Positions 37,048 through 39,263 of a DNA stretch of 39,263 nt are shown one piece after another. The first letter of the stretch is position 1, and the number at the start of each line of letters is the position of its first letter. The DNA lies in the NCBI GenBank assembly GCA_004524365.1, contig SDNL01000003.1, forward strand, positions 1-39,263, read 5' to 3'. The DNA comes from Promethearchaeota archaeon. Its GTDB lineage: Archaea > Asgardarchaeota > Lokiarchaeia > Sigyniarchaeales > SOKP01. The position numbers and the translations under genes are program-made. Below the pieces are notes generated by a model. It made no database searches. It worked only from the letters and a program-made list of their open reading frames with translations, and was not told the origin of the DNA.

Positions 37048-37977
37048 TTACAGATTTTTTTTGATGTCCTTAACCCGACTACGAAGTGTAACTTCCGTAA
37101 TTCCTGCGATATCGCTTACTTCTTTTTGTGTTTTTCTATCATCGGTGCTTTTTGCCGCCATGTATAATACACTTGCAGCGAAGCCCTTGGGATCTTTTCC
37201 TACTCGATTTAAACCGCCTTTCGTAGAATTCTTGAGCAACTTATATGCTTCTTTCTGGGTATTTAGTGGTAAATTTAAGTCGTTTCCAAATCGGAAAATT
37301 AATTGTTCTGAAGTGATTGGACGATACTTTAAATTCAAGTCAGGTAAGATCTGTTTGATTATCATACCAAGTGATCGAATAATTGTATGTCTAGAGGTCA
37401 TTGCTGCATCGGATACTTCTTCTAGGAGGCGTGGAAATTCATGAATTCTGATCGCTGCATAGAGCGAAGCCCCAATAAATCCGTCAATTGATCGTCCCAT
37501 TGTTAACTTGCGCTTGGCAACCTCTGTGTAGATTCTCCAAGCAGTTTCCTCAATATATTCGGGAATATTTAACTTAGAGACTAGCATTTTCAATTTTGGT
37601 TTTGCTTCCCAGAAATTCCTCTCGATACTTGAAACGAGTGATTGCTGAATCTTTGATAATCTTGAAAATAATGTTTTATCCTTTACATTTAATTTATTTC
37701 CCTTAGAATCTACAGATTCGTTAGGAAGGATCGTGCGAGGTCCAAAACCGCGCCACCTTGGTTCAGTTTGCCGTCTTTTCTCGACTTCCTGAGCGGTATA
37801 AGCCCTTCTTTCGTTTTTTACAATATTCTTTCCGAAAACCATACCGCAGTTAATACATACGAAGTTGCTATCCCTTGGCTCAATGCAAGGATTCTCGCAA
37901 CATTTGGTTTCCCCATATTCGGCATCAATTTGATTTTTCCTCTGCTTTCTTAGCCGATCTTTATAATTATTAGCCAT
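37048..37977 (-). CDS. tfb: Transcription initiation factor B (TFB/TFIIB)
   Basis: N-terminal Cys-rich CCENPC...CINCG, two cyclin-like repeats (GRSIDGFIGASLYAAIRI; KDPKGFAASVLYMAAKSTDDRKTQKEVSDIAGITEVTLRSRVKDI). Confidence 0.92.
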   Translation of the reverse strand: MANNYKDRLRKQRKNQIDAEYGETKCCENPCIEPRDSNFVCINCGMVFGKNIVKNERRAYTAQEVEKRRQTEPRWRGFGPRTILPNESVDSKGNKLNVKDKTLFSRLSKIQQSLVSSIERNFWEAKPKLKMLVSKLNIPEYIEETAWRIYTEVAKRKLTMGRSIDGFIGASLYAAIRIHEFPRLLEEVSDAAMTSRHTIIRSLGMIIKQILPDLNLKYRPITSEQLIFRFGNDLNLPLNTQKEAYKLLKNSTKGGLNRVGKDPKGFAASVLYMAAKSTDDRKTQKEVSDIAGITEVTLRSRVKDIKKNL

Positions 37978-38005
37978 AATACTTCACATTTCTTTTTGCT
38001 TTTTA

Positions 38006-38020
38006 AATATATATATAAAT
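38006..38020 (-). promoter_or_regulatory. Candidate TATA box for the TFB gene
   Basis: AAATATATATATAAAT (+ strand) lies 29-43 nt upstream of the TFB ATG at 37977; archaeal TATA-like, short implied leader. Confidence 0.4.
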
Positions 38021-38103
38021 ACTTCTGATAATTTCAAGAGTAAAGAAAAGTGAAACCTAAACAGTTTCTTTTCCGGTATCTCTAAAAACTATCTTTTTTA
38101 GTG

Positions 38104-38124
38104 TTTTGATAAGAATTATCAAAA
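38104..38124. repeat. 9-bp perfect hairpin, 3-nt loop
   Basis: TTTTGATAA (38104-38112), GAA loop, TTATCAAAA (38116-38124), exact reverse complements, between TFB and the downstream-coordinate CDS. Confidence 0.8.
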
Positions 38125-38328
38125 TAACTAGATTATGTTTAAAATATCAAATCTCCCTTTTAAGTCTTTCGGTTTTAAATTTAAATGCGGGGGAGGGATT
38201 TCCCACAAAAAGATGGATTTCTAAGAACATAGAATATAGATTATTATGATTTATAACCTATGGCTTTATAAAGAATTATTATTCATAATCTTTTAAGGAT
38301 TTAAATAGCTTTTTCGTTAATACTTTTA

Positions 38329-39263
38329 TTATTTTTTTCTTTTTTTGGTATAAAAATAGGTAAATGCTAAGACCACGAATAAGACAACTCCAATAAAAGA
38401 TATAACAAAAATTAGTGAAAAAAAGTCCTCTAAAATAGGAGAATTATTAGAGATATCTTTAAAAGGGGCATTTGGGCCTTTTGTTAAAGCGTTAATCAAA
38501 ATATAGTCATCATTTCCTGGTTCTCCCAATTCAAATATTGAAAATCCACTAATATTATGTGCCCGTCCATATTTTATTTTTTCCGCAATTTCATTAGCTA
38601 CATCGGAGGGTGAGATTTCGGGATCTTCCCATACTCTGGAATAATATCCCAATCCCATAAACACATTACTAATGTTTGAACGTAACCAATTATTCCAGAT
38701 ATCAACCTCTCCCTTCCACCAATTAGTATTATAACAATATTCCATAGAAACTGTAAAGTCTGTGATGTTTTTAATAATCCACTCCTTTGGATCTTGTTGT
38801 ACCCGAAAAGGAGTGGGTATACCTGAAAAATTATATCCCGAGCGATTCCAGCGGTTAATCGCATTATTTTCTGGATTATCTGTCCACACATCAAACCAAG
38901 AAGGTACTTCATCTTGAGATTCTCTGATTTCTCCAGATAAGGGAAAAGAGGCAGTACTGAGAGTTTTATCAGGAAAATGTATTCTTATGGCATTCTTTGT
39001 AAGTGAAATAGTTTTTTGAATAGCATTCATTTTTGTATAGTTAACCAATGAGAGATTTTCATATCGAATATAATCAAAATGAATGCCATCCAATTGTTTG
39101 TATTCATTAAGGAGTGCTAAGGTCCAGTCCTTCTGGGCTTCACGTTCTGATGCGTTTGTAAAGTCTGCTATTTTTCCCTTGATTCGATATAAATTACAAA
39201 TCCAAGCATGTACATAATAATTTTTTTCTTTTAAAAGCATGAGAGTAGCGTTAAAATCAGCAA
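38329..39263 (-). CDS. Membrane-anchored putative glycoside hydrolase (GHL10/YngK-like), 5' end beyond window
   Basis: LDGIHFDYIRYEN TIM-barrel catalytic-region motif; C-terminal VISFIGVVLFVVLAFTYFYTKKRKK TM. Frame stays open past the listed Met at 39240 (…ADFNATL-MLLKEK), so it is truncated. Confidence 0.7.
   Translation of the reverse strand, partial: ADFNATLMLLKEKNYYVHAWICNLYRIKGKIADFTNASEREAQKDWTLALLNEYKQLDGIHFDYIRYENLSLVNYTKMNAIQKTISLTKNAIRIHFPDKTLSTASFPLSGEIRESQDEVPSWFDVWTDNPENNAINRWNRSGYNFSGIPTPFRVQQDPKEWIIKNITDFTVSMEYCYNTNWWKGEVDIWNNWLRSNISNVFMGLGYYSRVWEDPEISPSDVANEIAEKIKYGRAHNISGFSIFELGEPGNDDYILINALTKGPNAPFKDISNNSPILEDFFSLIFVISFIGVVLFVVLAFTYFYTKKRKK

Noticed and set aside
37061-37444. 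ORF 127 aa (+) opposite tfb
   Set aside because: Antisense to the conserved cyclin repeats of TFB.
1-39263. Defence island, BGC or intact transposon
   Set aside because: No recognisable nuclease/helicase defence genes, NRPS/PKS/RiPP enzymes, transposase or integrase in any ORF read.

Overview
AT-rich archaeal chromosome segment. The gene complement suggests an Asgard/Lokiarchaeia-like lineage: a TFB, archaeal S10, H4MPT-linked C1 enzymes, a Rag/Gtr-like GTPase, a presenilin-type protease and a Bud23-like methyltransferase. This lineage call is inference from translated proteins; no search was run. I support about 34 protein-coding genes, including one 45-aa membrane protein (65..202) that the ORF track missed. 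I saw no rRNA, tRNA, CRISPR array or intact mobile element. Main points of interest: (i) a degenerate OppB-OppC fusion permease with no ATPase or binding-protein partner nearby; (ii) a Bud23-like methyltransferase overlapping a radical-SAM gene; (iii) a second MTAP-like phosphorylase with an inserted four-cysteine zinc-ribbon-like segment; (iv) a CDF transporter fused to a NifX/FeMo-co-like domain; (v) a presenilin-like protein with PGLP in place of PALP; (vi) a TFB with non-canonical zinc-ribbon spacing and B-linker; (vii) competing inverted repeats upstream of a beta-CASP nuclease and of a 67-aa ORF; (viii) Ftr, Mtd and Mch within 10 kb; (ix) several proteins with no recognisable family. No single clearly new multi-gene defence or biosynthetic system is evident.
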